A DNA stretch of 64,000 nucleotides from Leptospira meyeri (GTDB lineage: Bacteria > Spirochaetota > Leptospiria > Leptospirales > Leptospiraceae): NCBI RefSeq assembly GCF_004368965.1, contig NZ_SORO01000001.1:1520001-1584000 (forward strand), given 5' to 3'. Both the position numbers and the translations under genes were made by a program. The notes beneath the pieces are model-generated. The model was not told the origin of the DNA and did no database searches. It saw only the letters and a program-made list of their open reading frames with translations. Shown here piece by piece: positions 7,336 to 16,100 of this stretch; position 1 is the first letter of the stretch, and each line of letters opens with the position of its first letter.

Positions 7336-9030
7336 TTATGTTACAATCTTTTCGAGGATATACTCCTGGTTCGATTTCCCACCAGGAACAAACGGATACA
7401 CCCCCCAGCTAGACGGGATCTTCACCTCAATGATTGCAGGTCCTTTCTTTTCCAAGATCATTTCTAAGTCAGCAACTCCTAATTTCCAATCCCAATCCAA
7501 GTATCCAATTTCGAATGACTCACATAACATCGAAAAGTTTGGATGAAAATGGAACTTCGAACCGGAATACAAATTTCCATAAAATAAGTCTTGTTGCTGT
7601 TTGACGAGTCCCAAATGTTCATTATTGATTAGGATCATCTTTACATTTAGGTTTTGTTCCTTTAAAGTAGATAACTCCTGTAAGTTCATCATAATGGAAC
7701 CATCACCAGAAAAACAAAACACATGAGCATCTTTATGACTTAAAGCCACACCAATTGCTGTAGGAAGACCAAATCCCATTGTTCCTTGTCCACCGGAAGT
7801 GATCCAGGACCTAGGATTTAAAAATGGAAAATACTGTGCTACCCACATTTGGTGTTGTCCCACATCAGTAAGGACAAAATGTTCACCACTTGGTAACACA
7901 GAAACAAAATCTAAAAGAATTGATTTCATTGGATGTTCTTCCGGGATTTGTTTCCAATTCTGAATCTGTAACAATGATTCATTGTTTTGAATCGAAAAAT
8001 CTTCATCTAATAAAAAAGGAAGAATCTCAGAAAGATCTCTCTGTAAACTTAAAGTTACTGGTTTATTTTTACCAATTTCCTTTGCGTCAATGTCAATATG
8101 AATGATCTTTGCCTGGTTACAAAACTTTTGAATATTGCCAGTCGCACGATCATCAAAACGAACTCCAATAGCTATCAAAAGATCACAAACACCAAGTGCT
8201 TCATTTGCAGCTACCGTTCCATGCATTCCCATCATTCCTAAGTTCATAGGTTCATCTTTTTCAAAAATCCCAAGCCCCATAAGGGTTGTTACTGCAGGGA
8301 TTTGAAAACGCGAAACAAACTCTCTTAAACGTACATATTCTTTTTTAGCACCGCCACCAACATAAAGTAAGGGGAAAAGAGATTCCTCCAATAAGGATTT
8401 GAATTCTTGTAAAAACAAATCCATACTTTCAAAGGTCAATCCATCTTCCTTTGGTAAAAGTTCAATATTTGCATTTGACTTAGCGGATGAACCCAATTTT
8501 ATGTTTTCGTTAGATAAAGGAATGAATTGTGTTTGGATATCTTTAGGTAAATCAATCCATACTGGACCCATTTTTCCTTGGCCACATAACCCGTATGCTT
8601 CCTCTAAAGTTTCTATGATTTGGTTAGGCTCTTCGATCAAATAAACTTTTTTAACAAGGGATGATACAATCGTCGCTGTTGGTAATTCCTGAAATGCATC
8701 TGTTCCCATAAGAGCAAGTGGAACTTGTCCAGAAAAAACAAGTAGGGGAACCGAATCTCTTTGAGCATCAGCAACGGCTGTGATGAGATTGGCAACACCA
8801 GGACCTGAGGAAACGAACACGGCACTCACCTCACCCGTGCTCCTTGCCCTACCTTGAGCAATGAATCCGGCACCTTGTTCATGCCTTGCTAACACATGTT
8901 CTATCTTTGACCCCGCCAAACTTTCGTATAATGGCAATATGGTTCCACCAGGAACACCTGGAATCCATGTAATTCCTTTTGATTCTAAAAAACGTATGAT
9001 GTATTGACTTACGGTGATTTGTTCCCGCAT
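7336..9030 (-). CDS. ilvB: Acetolactate synthase large (catalytic) subunit
   Basis: This 564-residue thiamine-diphosphate enzyme condenses pyruvate with pyruvate or 2-oxobutyrate in branched-chain amino-acid synthesis. The catalytic Glu51 lies in ARHEQGAGFIAQG. The FAD/central domain follows, then the C-terminal TPP motif GDGSIMMNLQELS. The ATG at 9030 has GGAGAGG in front. No small subunit gene (ilvN) is adjacent; the downstream neighbour is convergent glnK. The leader region 9051-9233 suggests attenuation by branched-chain amino acids. An acetolactate-synthase-like paralogue with another 2-oxoacid substrate is a less likely alternative. Confidence 0.88.
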   Translation of the reverse strand: MREQITVSQYIIRFLESKGITWIPGVPGGTILPLYESLAGSKIEHVLARHEQGAGFIAQGRARSTGEVSAVFVSSGPGVANLITAVADAQRDSVPLLVFSGQVPLALMGTDAFQELPTATIVSSLVKKVYLIEEPNQIIETLEEAYGLCGQGKMGPVWIDLPKDIQTQFIPLSNENIKLGSSAKSNANIELLPKEDGLTFESMDLFLQEFKSLLEESLFPLLYVGGGAKKEYVRLREFVSRFQIPAVTTLMGLGIFEKDEPMNLGMMGMHGTVAANEALGVCDLLIAIGVRFDDRATGNIQKFCNQAKIIHIDIDAKEIGKNKPVTLSLQRDLSEILPFLLDEDFSIQNNESLLQIQNWKQIPEEHPMKSILLDFVSVLPSGEHFVLTDVGQHQMWVAQYFPFLNPRSWITSGGQGTMGFGLPTAIGVALSHKDAHVFCFSGDGSIMMNLQELSTLKEQNLNVKMILINNEHLGLVKQQQDLFYGNLYSGSKFHFHPNFSMLCESFEIGYLDWDWKLGVADLEMILEKKGPAIIEVKIPSSWGVYPFVPGGKSNQEYILEKIVT

Positions 9031-9050
9031 ACAGATCCTCTCCTTGGTTG

Positions 9051-9112
9051 GTTTCCCCGTCGACCTTGCTTTCTGTCGACCGAGGAAACGATGGGAGATT
9101 ATGACAGAAAGC
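9051..9112 (-). promoter_or_regulatory. Attenuator-like competing hairpins ahead of ilvB
   Basis: Two mutually exclusive structures can form in the minus-strand RNA. One is a strong hairpin at 9051-9089 (outer stem GTTTCC/GGAAAC, inner stem GTCGAC/GTCGAC). The other pairs GCTTTCTGTC at the end of the leader frame (9103-9112) with GACAGAAAGC (9068-9077), a perfect 10-bp match that invades the first hairpin. A ribosome at the leader stop would cover the competitor. No U-run follows the hairpin, so control may act on translation or through Rho. Confidence 0.5.
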
Positions 9113-9233
9113 TACGTATGTATGAGGAGACTACGACGACAACTAGGACGAGAGTAGAGAGGACATAGCTAGACAATCCAAGAACGGGCATGGAATCCAT
9201 GAATTCGTTGTTTGTGGTTGTCTCTGAAGCCAT
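9099..9233 (-). CDS. Candidate ilv leader peptide (44 residues)
   Basis: A 44-codon frame, ATG at 9233 to TAA at 9099, ends 69 bases before ilvB. Residues 24-35 read VLSTLVLVVVVV: ten of twelve are Val or Leu, the regulatory amino acids expected for an acetolactate synthase attenuator. A TTGACG -35 (9266-9271) lies close upstream and leaves almost no 5' leader, so the message might be leaderless; no Shine-Dalgarno is visible. The alternative is a small single-span membrane protein. The 338-base gap 9031-9368 holds this frame, the hairpins and the promoter area. Confidence 0.5.
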   Translation of the reverse strand: MASETTTNNEFMDSMPVLGLSSYVLSTLVLVVVVVSSYIRSFLS

Positions 9234-9368
9234 TACAGTAAAAAGATTTTTGTAAAGGAGGGAGCCGTCAAGAATTTATTTGGAGCCAATTGTTTACTTT
9301 TTGTTCTTTGAATCAGTCAGTTTCGGATGCGAATCTAAAAGTGTAATATGGCTGAACTGAGACGATTT

Positions 9369-9596
9369 TTATTCGTTTTCTTTTGCTTTTTTAATTAGAA
9401 AATAAAATGCGGCGATAAAACCTAAGAAAAAACCTACGAGAAGCCATAGTGGCTCCGTTTTCATATATTCGTCGAGGTAGTATCCTCCCACCACAAAAAG
9501 TGCGATGGTAGATACAAATTCAAAACCAACACCGGCCATCGCCATTGGCGACTTCTCCGGTTTTTTATTTGAAGGCTCTTTCGATTCTCCTTTCAT
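9369..9596 (-). CDS. AtpZ-like F0F1-ATPase accessory membrane protein
   Basis: This is a 75-residue protein with two membrane helices (FEFVSTIALFVVGGYYLDEY and LWLLVGFFLGFIAAFYFLI) joined by a short acidic loop, the pattern of the ATPase_gene1/AtpZ family. That family usually sits at the head of atp operons. Here it follows lepB instead, 6 kb from the atp operon. The ATG at 9596 overlaps the lepB stop as ATGA, which I prefer to a GTG nine codons earlier (9623). The N-terminus is Lys/Glu/Pro-rich and probably cytoplasmic. Confidence 0.72.
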   Translation of the reverse strand: MKGESKEPSNKKPEKSPMAMAGVGFEFVSTIALFVVGGYYLDEYMKTEPLWLLVGFFLGFIAAFYFLIKKAKENE

Positions 9597-10630
9597 TGGA
9601 GGATACGACCAATTCGATCCCACCTAACACTGAGCCTCCACAAACGATAACGAATTGTTCTTTCTACCCATCCAAATCTTGACTCGTCATCCCTATAACG
9701 AGTATTATGCGAAGAAAAAATCTCAGTATAATGACACCGCTTTTCTAATTTTTCCCCTTCATACCTTTCTGCAATTTCAGGCCCTTTTTCCGCAAGTTCC
9801 TGACCATCTTTGTATTCACATGTAGAGTCTTTCCAATCAATGGAAAAATAAATAATGAGGGCCTTACCTAAAATATCTTCTCGTTTTACAAATCCCCAGG
9901 CCCGTGAATCATGAGAGTCATCCCGGTTGTCCCCCATCACCATATACTGGCCTTCAGGAATTTGACATCCATGTAAAAAATCGCAATATTCAAAAATATG
10001 CGCACGGCGATCGTCCTCAAATCCTTCTAAAATAAAATGTTCAAACCCTGGTTTAACTTCTTTAAAGAGTGCTCTTTGTGTGGCTTCTAAATTATCCAAA
10101 TCAGAAAGTTCTTTACCTATCGGAACTTCCTTTGGCTCATAAGATCGAAACTCTTCAGACCCTTTCTCCTTGTATTCGACGAGTGCAAAGTGTACTCTAC
10201 CCCTATCTTTGGTATCGATGTATTTACGAGTGATTCGGATTGTATCTCCAGGAAGACCAACAACACGTTTGACAAATCGTTTCGCAAAAATTCCTGTCCT
10301 GGATTCTTCTTGGGCAAGTGCCGTTGCTGGCGGAATAAATGTAACGATATCTCCACGTTTCGGATCATCGATACGAAAGAGTTCCTTTTCTGTGAAAGGC
10401 ATTCGAAAGGAATAACGCATTTTATTAACAAATAAAAAGTCGCCGATCTTGAGTGTGGGGATCATGGATCCGGAAGGAATATTATTAGCATCTAATATTG
10501 ATGATTTGAAAGCAAATACAAGGACCACAATGATTCCGAAAGAAATTCCCGAAGCAGCAGCTCCCTCTTTTGGCGGTTCTTTAGAATCTTGTTTTGGTTT
10601 AGATTGGAAGATAGTGGAGAATATTCCCAT
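9593..10630 (-). CDS. lepB: Signal peptidase I
   Basis: This 345-residue type I signal peptidase cleaves signal peptides of exported proteins at the outer face of the inner membrane. A cytoplasmic Lys/Glu-rich N-terminus precedes one membrane helix (about residues 28-42). Box B contains the nucleophile Ser55 (NIPSGSMIPTL), box D the general base Lys121 (FVKRVVGLPGD), and box E reads MGDNRDDSHDSRAWG. A long insertion between boxes D and E and a basic C-terminal tail lengthen it slightly. I chose the ATG at 10630; the upstream frame lacks support. It is co-transcribed with the AtpZ-like gene. Confidence 0.93.
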   Translation of the reverse strand: MGIFSTIFQSKPKQDSKEPPKEGAAASGISFGIIVVLVFAFKSSILDANNIPSGSMIPTLKIGDFLFVNKMRYSFRMPFTEKELFRIDDPKRGDIVTFIPPATALAQEESRTGIFAKRFVKRVVGLPGDTIRITRKYIDTKDRGRVHFALVEYKEKGSEEFRSYEPKEVPIGKELSDLDNLEATQRALFKEVKPGFEHFILEGFEDDRRAHIFEYCDFLHGCQIPEGQYMVMGDNRDDSHDSRAWGFVKREDILGKALIIYFSIDWKDSTCEYKDGQELAEKGPEIAERYEGEKLEKRCHYTEIFSSHNTRYRDDESRFGWVERTIRYRLWRLSVRWDRIGRILQ

Positions 10631-10742
10631 AGGTTCGAAGCTAAGGAATTGGAATTTTCTGTCAAGAAAGGGGGAAAAAAAGCGCAAAAGACTTGTACTA
10701 TTTTCGGGAATCGACGATACCATACATGGAGATCTTCTGCTT

Positions 10743-11534
10743 ATGGAAACATCAATCCACGTTTTACGCAAAACCTTACTGGAGATGAAGGAAAACTACT
10801 CCTTTGTCTGCATCAAAACAGGTACGGAAACCGAGGACATGGGAGAAGAAGAAATTTCCCTTCTTAAAACGATCACTGCCGGAATTTTGCCACTCTATGT
10901 CAAAATTGGTGGCCCGGAAGCCAGAAACGATATCCGAATCTGCCAAAGGATCGGAGTTTCAGGAATTTCAGCCCCCATGGTGGAGTCAGAATACGCATTA
11001 AAAAACTTCATCCAAACCATGAAGAATCTCCTGACGCCTTCTGAATACGAATCCTATAACAAATCCATTAATATGGAAACCATCACTGGATATAGAAACT
11101 TGATGGATATATTTGATTCCGTTCCATTTCAAAGTTTAGAGCAAGTAACAGCCGCTAGATCAGACTTAAGTGCTTCTATGGATAAAAAACCTGATGACAA
11201 AGAGGTCACAAGGGTTGCTAAAAAAATCATCTCGGAAGCAAAAAGCAGAGGGAAAAAAACTTCTGTTGGGGGAACCATCACCAAAACAAATTTTGACCTG
11301 ATTGCCAATGAAATCGAACCTGACTTTATCAATTCACGCCATGTAATGGTGGATACAAAAAAAGCAATGTCGATTGGAGCAACGGATGTTGCCGAATGTA
11401 TGTTGTTATTCGAAATGGATTTATTTGAATTTTTCTCCAAAACATTTCCTGAAAAAGGATATTACTACCGAAACCGAGTGGAAATCAATCGGGAACGAAT
11501 CGGCGAAAGAAAGGTATTATACTTTATTCGTTAA
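10743..11534 (+). CDS. HpcH/HpaI aldolase or citrate-lyase-beta-like protein
   Basis: This is a 263-residue TIM-barrel protein of the HpcH/HpaI aldolase and citrate lyase beta family, which cleaves or forms carbon-carbon bonds in acyl-CoA or oxo acids. Visible features are CIKTGTETEDMG near the N-terminus and the core PLYVKIGGPEARNDIRI followed by GVSGISAPMVESEYALK, the family's metal and substrate-binding strand. The substrate cannot be told from sequence. The ATG at 10743 has GGAG about 11 bases upstream; a longer frame reaches back into the divergent lepB gene and is rejected. The DUF2079 gene follows with no gap. Confidence 0.72.
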   Translation: METSIHVLRKTLLEMKENYSFVCIKTGTETEDMGEEEISLLKTITAGILPLYVKIGGPEARNDIRICQRIGVSGISAPMVESEYALKNFIQTMKNLLTPSEYESYNKSINMETITGYRNLMDIFDSVPFQSLEQVTAARSDLSASMDKKPDDKEVTRVAKKIISEAKSRGKKTSVGGTITKTNFDLIANEIEPDFINSRHVMVDTKKAMSIGATDVAECMLLFEMDLFEFFSKTFPEKGYYYRNRVEINRERIGERKVLYFIR

Positions 11535-13388
11535 GTGGTTTATTTATTTTTTTTATTCAGTTTAGTTTCTCCTTTTCTCTTTATTTCTCCTAAAAACTTT
11601 CATGCCCCCTTTCAAAAGGGGGTATTTCTTTTTCTACTTTTCCTTACTATCTATAACTTTTGGAAAGAAAAAAAATCAAAACCTCAGTCAAAGCCAAATC
11701 ACTCTCTAACTAACTATGATTTGTTATCTGACAAACAGATTAGGATTCTCCCCTACCTACTCAGTATCAGTTGCATTCTATTTATCATTACAAATACAAA
11801 CCATGCAATCCAACTCTCAAAATCTCTCGCAGATGCTTTCTTATTCCAAGATGCGGATTATATTGGTATTTCGGATATTCTTCTCTCTATTTCTCGTGGA
11901 GACGGATTTACCAGTGGTTACTATTCAGAATCAGGAATCGGAAGTTACCTCCACCACCACTTCGCACCAGGAATGTTTGTTCTGATTCCGTTTGTGAGCC
12001 TGGTTCCCGAAAGATGGGGTCTGGCCGTGGGTGTCTTTTTTGTTTACCAATTGGCAACGGTCCTTTGGCTATTCTGGGCGTATCAAATTTCCAAAAACAA
12101 TTTAAAAAATCGGGTGAATAAATTCTTAGTTTTTTGGGTTCTTGTCACAAACCAGTTATATCTCTACCGGATTGGATCCAGTTTTCACTTTGAGGTTTTG
12201 GTTTTATTATTTGCTCTTTTCTTTTTTTATATTTGGGAACAACAGAAGAAGATACAAAATGTTCGATCTCATTTCTCCTGGTTTTATTATGGTATCTTAT
12301 CTTTTGCCACCATTCTCTATATTTCACTCAAAGAAGATATTGTCATTTACCTTCTTCTTTTTTTTCTACCGATAGTTTTAAGATTTTTATACAAACATAA
12401 CCAAAAGAATCGGAATGAGGCAGTGGAGAAAGGATGGTTTTCCGCAAACCGCAAAGATAAGATCCTGCTCCGTTCGTTAATACTAATCATAAGCATCCTA
12501 TTATTATGGATGGGCTTTGTTTTTTGTATATATCCTATGTTTGGTGACTCGAAAGAATCCATCACCTGGACGAATGTTCTCACCCAAGAATACCATTCCG
12601 CCTTCAAACAAGTAACTGGTTTCCAAAAATCATTCCAAATTTTTCTAGAGTTAATCACGAGCGGGGGACTCGGAATCTTTCAAATGTTACCAGAAGTGAT
12701 AGGAATCGGCCTGGTATACGCAACGCATATATTTTCTTCCAGACCTTGGCACCATGAAGTTTATACGTATTACAGTTATTCCCTAGTTCCTTTTATCCTT
12801 TATACCGGAATTCTTTGGATTCAATCGGAGAAAAAAATATCTTTATCATTTGCCTTTTTGATTCTTACTTGTCTCTTTTGGAAAAACTCACTCGACCAAA
12901 ATTTTCCATTGGATCCAATTATCAAAAGTCCATGGAAACAATCAAATGTAGAAGAAGTTCGTGAAGATCTAAAAAAAGCGAATCTTCTGATTCTTTCGAA
13001 TCCATTAAAAATTATCTCGCAGAACACAAATACAAATTTGGATCCGAATTCATATTCTAATTTAGAATCAGGAAATGATCAAAACCTAAAAACAAAAAAG
13101 GATATTTTTGTATTTTCGCAATACAACCTTTCCTTCCTAATTTCAGACAAAACGAAAACGTATCCGCTTGAACAAATTAGAAATGCACCATCCATATGCA
13201 AAAATGCAGATATTTGTTATGCGGTGATGGCTCTTGAATTTACAGATGAAATTTTGTGGCCCCAAACAAGAATATTGAGCTACAAAAAAGAACTAGAAGA
13301 ACAAAAAGGAAGTTTGGTTTGGAAAGGGAAACAAATTGAAGTTTGGCAAATACCAACAACAAAAGAAAATTCAATCCATCAAAATTGA
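11535..13388 (+). CDS. DUF2079-type polytopic membrane protein
   Basis: This 617-residue protein has roughly ten membrane helices in its first 470 residues and a polar C-terminal domain of about 150 residues. The segment DADYIGISDILLSISRGDGF with SYLHHHFAPGMFVLIP resembles the conserved first loop of DUF2079 proteins, which share a GT-C glycosyltransferase-like architecture. The Asp and His residues in that loop may be catalytic. The start appears to be a GTG immediately after the TAA of the preceding gene, which implies coupling. The substrate is unknown; transfer of lipid-linked sugar is inferred only from fold. Confidence 0.65.
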   Translation: MVYLFFLFSLVSPFLFISPKNFHAPFQKGVFLFLLFLTIYNFWKEKKSKPQSKPNHSLTNYDLLSDKQIRILPYLLSISCILFIITNTNHAIQLSKSLADAFLFQDADYIGISDILLSISRGDGFTSGYYSESGIGSYLHHHFAPGMFVLIPFVSLVPERWGLAVGVFFVYQLATVLWLFWAYQISKNNLKNRVNKFLVFWVLVTNQLYLYRIGSSFHFEVLVLLFALFFFYIWEQQKKIQNVRSHFSWFYYGILSFATILYISLKEDIVIYLLLFFLPIVLRFLYKHNQKNRNEAVEKGWFSANRKDKILLRSLILIISILLLWMGFVFCIYPMFGDSKESITWTNVLTQEYHSAFKQVTGFQKSFQIFLELITSGGLGIFQMLPEVIGIGLVYATHIFSSRPWHHEVYTYYSYSLVPFILYTGILWIQSEKKISLSFAFLILTCLFWKNSLDQNFPLDPIIKSPWKQSNVEEVREDLKKANLLILSNPLKIISQNTNTNLDPNSYSNLESGNDQNLKTKKDIFVFSQYNLSFLISDKTKTYPLEQIRNAPSICKNADICYAVMALEFTDEILWPQTRILSYKKELEEQKGSLVWKGKQIEVWQIPTTKENSIHQN

Positions 13389-13551
13389 TTCATTTGATAA
13401 AAATCTAAATTTGAATCTAAGTAAATAGTTCGCCTATAAAATCCTGACAAAATTTTGGGAGGTGAATTTTCTGAATTCATTCAGGTAAAGTAAATTATAA
13501 AACATCTAATAGATTATAAATTTTATCTATTAATTTGTCACATTCTATTGT

Positions 13552-14574
13552 TTAGTTTACGATATGAAAAATTTCATATCCATTCTCTCGTCTTTCGATA
13601 CGAATCTGCCCTTCTAAAACCAATTTCTGAATGATACTGTATACAAGTCCAAGCGCTGTCGGTAAATGACCACCATTATGAACTTTTTTTCCAATGGCCG
13701 CTTCCATAAGGACTTTCAGATCAGACTCCCCTTCTCTGAGGCGTCGAAGAACTCCTTTTTCCAAAATACTCAAAGTCTTTTTGACAAGAGTAATGGTTTT
13801 TTTTGGATCTTCAATTTCGCTACCATGAGCAGGTAACATACGTTTGATGGGTTCTTCCAAAAGTTTAGAAAGTGTAAAATAATAATCACTTAAATTTCCG
13901 TCCATTTCAGAATAAATGGCAGTGAGATTGGCAATGATGAGATCCCCTGAAAAATAAATCCCTGTTGAAGGATCCACGGGTGTGATATGATATAAATTAT
14001 GACCAGGTGTGTGCAAAAAACGAAACAACTTACCACCTAACTCCAAACTGTCGTTGTGATCAATTTTTACATCAATTCTTAAGACAGGATCCCCTTTTTT
14101 AGTTTCGCTAAATTTGCTGTAAAACTGTCGCCAGCCTCTACGTGATTCTTCCAAAATCCGATCCAGTTCTTCTTTATCACCGAATGCTTTATGAAATAAG
14201 TCTTCTGTTGCTTCTTCAAAAAGTACCATCGATTCTAAATAATTTCCAACGCCATCAGCCATAGCGCGATACCCATAGTAGGTTACATTTTTTGCATACG
14301 ACTTAAGCACCAATGAGGAAGATATATGATCAAGATGATTATGCGTATATATGATATGGCGAATGTCTTTAAATGAGAATCCCTTTGTTTTTAAAGAAGC
14401 CTGTAACATCGGAATGGATTCAATATAACCAGAGTCGATTAAGGTTAAACCATCATTTCCGTGATAGAGATAGATATTGTTAGGAGCGTAAAAAGGTTGC
14501 GGTAGAACAATTTTAAAGACACCATCCCCGATGTCTTCCATGTCCGGAATTCTTTTGGGGATGGTAATTTTCAT
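13552..14574 (-). CDS. MBL-fold metallo-hydrolase with C-terminal helical domain
   Basis: This is a 340-residue protein of the metallo-beta-lactamase superfamily. The di-metal motif THNHLDH lies at residues 77-83, and further ligands are the His in FLHTPGHNLYHI and the Asp in IYFSGDLII. The C-terminal 80 residues form a winged-helix-like extension (LVYSIIQKLVLEGQIRIE), as in LACTB2/glyoxalase-II-like proteins. Substrates in this group range from thioesters to RNA, so function is open. The MaoC gene lies 9 bases upstream, so the two are likely one operon and may share a CoA-thioester pathway. Confidence 0.75.
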   Translation of the reverse strand: MKITIPKRIPDMEDIGDGVFKIVLPQPFYAPNNIYLYHGNDGLTLIDSGYIESIPMLQASLKTKGFSFKDIRHIIYTHNHLDHISSSLVLKSYAKNVTYYGYRAMADGVGNYLESMVLFEEATEDLFHKAFGDKEELDRILEESRRGWRQFYSKFSETKKGDPVLRIDVKIDHNDSLELGGKLFRFLHTPGHNLYHITPVDPSTGIYFSGDLIIANLTAIYSEMDGNLSDYYFTLSKLLEEPIKRMLPAHGSEIEDPKKTITLVKKTLSILEKGVLRRLREGESDLKVLMEAAIGKKVHNGGHLPTALGLVYSIIQKLVLEGQIRIERRENGYEIFHIVN

Positions 14575-14583
14575 TGTTTCACC

Positions 14584-15762
14584 TTATGGTTGTTTTTTGA
14601 TGATCAATCTTCTTTCGATTTCGAAGATTTTCTCTGGGATTTTTTCTTTTCCTAGTTTCTTTTTATCATTTTCTTTAAGGAAAAGATCAGCGCCGAATTT
14701 ATCCAATGCATCATTTGCTTTGATATTTTTTAAACCAATGAACTGAATTTGTACTTCACCTGCAGGGATTCCGTATTCAGTTCCTTTGTCTTCAGTCGTT
14801 AGAATTCTAGAAATACAAGTCACTGTATCACCAGAAAAAGCAGGTTGCGTGTGGTATCCTTCTGTGAATCCAAGTTCCCAAATTGCGTTTTCAGAAATAT
14901 CACGTGATGCCATACCAGCTAACCAACCAAATACGAGTCCACCGTAAACCACTGGTTCTCCACCCATAGGGCCAGAGATTCCTGCAGAATACAATTTATC
15001 ATAATGAAGTGGGTGAGTATTCCCTACGCGAAATGTCCATTGGTAATGTTCGTCAGTGATGGTTCTTCCATTTTGGTGCACATAAATTTGGCCTGGTTTG
15101 AAGTTTTCAAAATAAGTATGTCCCCAAGTCACATCCTTCATCTCTGTTGGGAATTTGAGATTCGGAAGTTTGAGTGCTGGAGTTTTTGATTCTGGAAAGT
15201 AAGCCGATGCATCACCTGGTTTTGGATTGCCTTTTGGTTTTCCATTGGACTGGTAGATCATGATTTTACGTTCGTATTGCAAAACCACTTCGTTTTTTTG
15301 GTTGAGACAAAGTGTTCTTACATGAACGATTCCCGGTTTGTCCGGACCTTTATCATCCACTGCTAAAATTTTAGTTCGAGAAGAAAGAGTATCTCCTGGA
15401 TAAACAGGTAATAAAAATTGCGCGTTGTAATAACCAAGGTTTGCAAGCGCTTTCTCACTGTTATTCTGAACACCGATGGAAAGTGCTAAGTTAAACACCA
15501 TCAGTGGATGAACGAGTAAATCAGCAAATCCGTGGGCTTTTGCGTATTCAGCAGAAAGGTAAAGTGGGTTTGCATCCATAAACACGGTAGCAAATTCTTG
15601 GGCAAAACTTCTGTCCACAGTGAATTGGCGAGGGTGAACATAAATATCACCTACATTGAATTCTTCGAGGTATCGTCCATAAATGTTCTTTTTGACATCA
15701 GAGAGAGAAGCAGGTGTGTTGGGAGCTAACTCACCAAAGGGGGACATAGGTTTTTCGGCCAT
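14584..15762 (-). CDS. MaoC-family double-hotdog dehydratase
   Basis: This is a 392-residue fusion of two hotdog domains. The first (about residues 35-165) contains [19 protein letters not shown] and [14 protein letters not shown]. The second (about 210-345) contains [16 protein letters not shown] and [13 protein letters not shown], matching the MaoC hydratase motif with its Asp/His pair degenerate in the first half. The architecture resembles mesaconyl-CoA or beta-methylmalyl-CoA hydratases and related acyl-CoA dehydratases. The substrate is not determined. It is the first gene of a pair with the downstream MBL hydrolase. Start ATG at 15762. Confidence 0.8.
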   Translation of the reverse strand: MAEKPMSPFGELAPNTPASLSDVKKNIYGRYLEEFNVGDIYVHPRQFTVDRSFAQEFATVFMDANPLYLSAEYAKAHGFADLLVHPLMVFNLALSIGVQNNSEKALANLGYYNAQFLLPVYPGDTLSSRTKILAVDDKGPDKPGIVHVRTLCLNQKNEVVLQYERKIMIYQSNGKPKGNPKPGDASAYFPESKTPALKLPNLKFPTEMKDVTWGHTYFENFKPGQIYVHQNGRTITDEHYQWTFRVGNTHPLHYDKLYSAGISGPMGGEPVVYGGLVFGWLAGMASRDISENAIWELGFTEGYHTQPAFSGDTVTCISRILTTEDKGTEYGIPAGEVQIQFIGLKNIKANDALDKFGADLFLKENDKKKLGKEKIPEKIFEIERRLIIKKQP

Positions 15763-15833
15763 GGGAATTCCTTTTTCGAATGGGATAGGACTAATTTTCC
15801 AATAGAGGTCCTACCGAAAACGATTTTTCAGAC

Positions 15834-16028
15834 TCATCCGGTCGCTCGTTTGGCGTATTCCTCCTTCCAGGCACTATGCCAATGGTACCATTCTTCACGC
15901 ACAGCACGGTAACGAACCAAATCACTACGAACTTCTAACATAAGTGATTCTAATTCTTCCACACGGCGGAGAAGTCGCAAGGTCAAAGCCTCCCAATCTT
16001 CTTTGTTTTGGTCCATCCTTGGTTCCAT
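15834..16028 (-). CDS. Small coiled-coil hypothetical protein
   Basis: This 64-residue charged protein has a central heptad pattern (LTLRLLRRVEELESLMLEV) and a Trp/Tyr-rich C-terminus (REEWYHWHSAWKEEY). I do not recognise the family. It sits between the MaoC gene and the divergent aldehyde dehydrogenase gene and begins about 70 bases from the latter. The start could be the ATG at 16028 or the one four codons later, with no convincing ribosome-binding site for either. It may be a real small gene, but support is limited to its regular coiled coil. Confidence 0.45.
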   Translation of the reverse strand: MEPRMDQNKEDWEALTLRLLRRVEELESLMLEVRSDLVRYRAVREEWYHWHSAWKEEYAKRATG

Positions 16029-16100
16029 AAATTTTATATCGGCCGTTCTTTTCCGTAAAATGTTGCTTTTTTAGTCACCTCCCCATTCGATTCATGGATC

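Noticed and set aside
10631..10771. N-terminal extension of lepB by 47 codons
   Set aside because: The extension overlaps the divergent gene's start region and lacks features; signal peptidases begin shortly before the membrane helix, as with the ATG at 10630.
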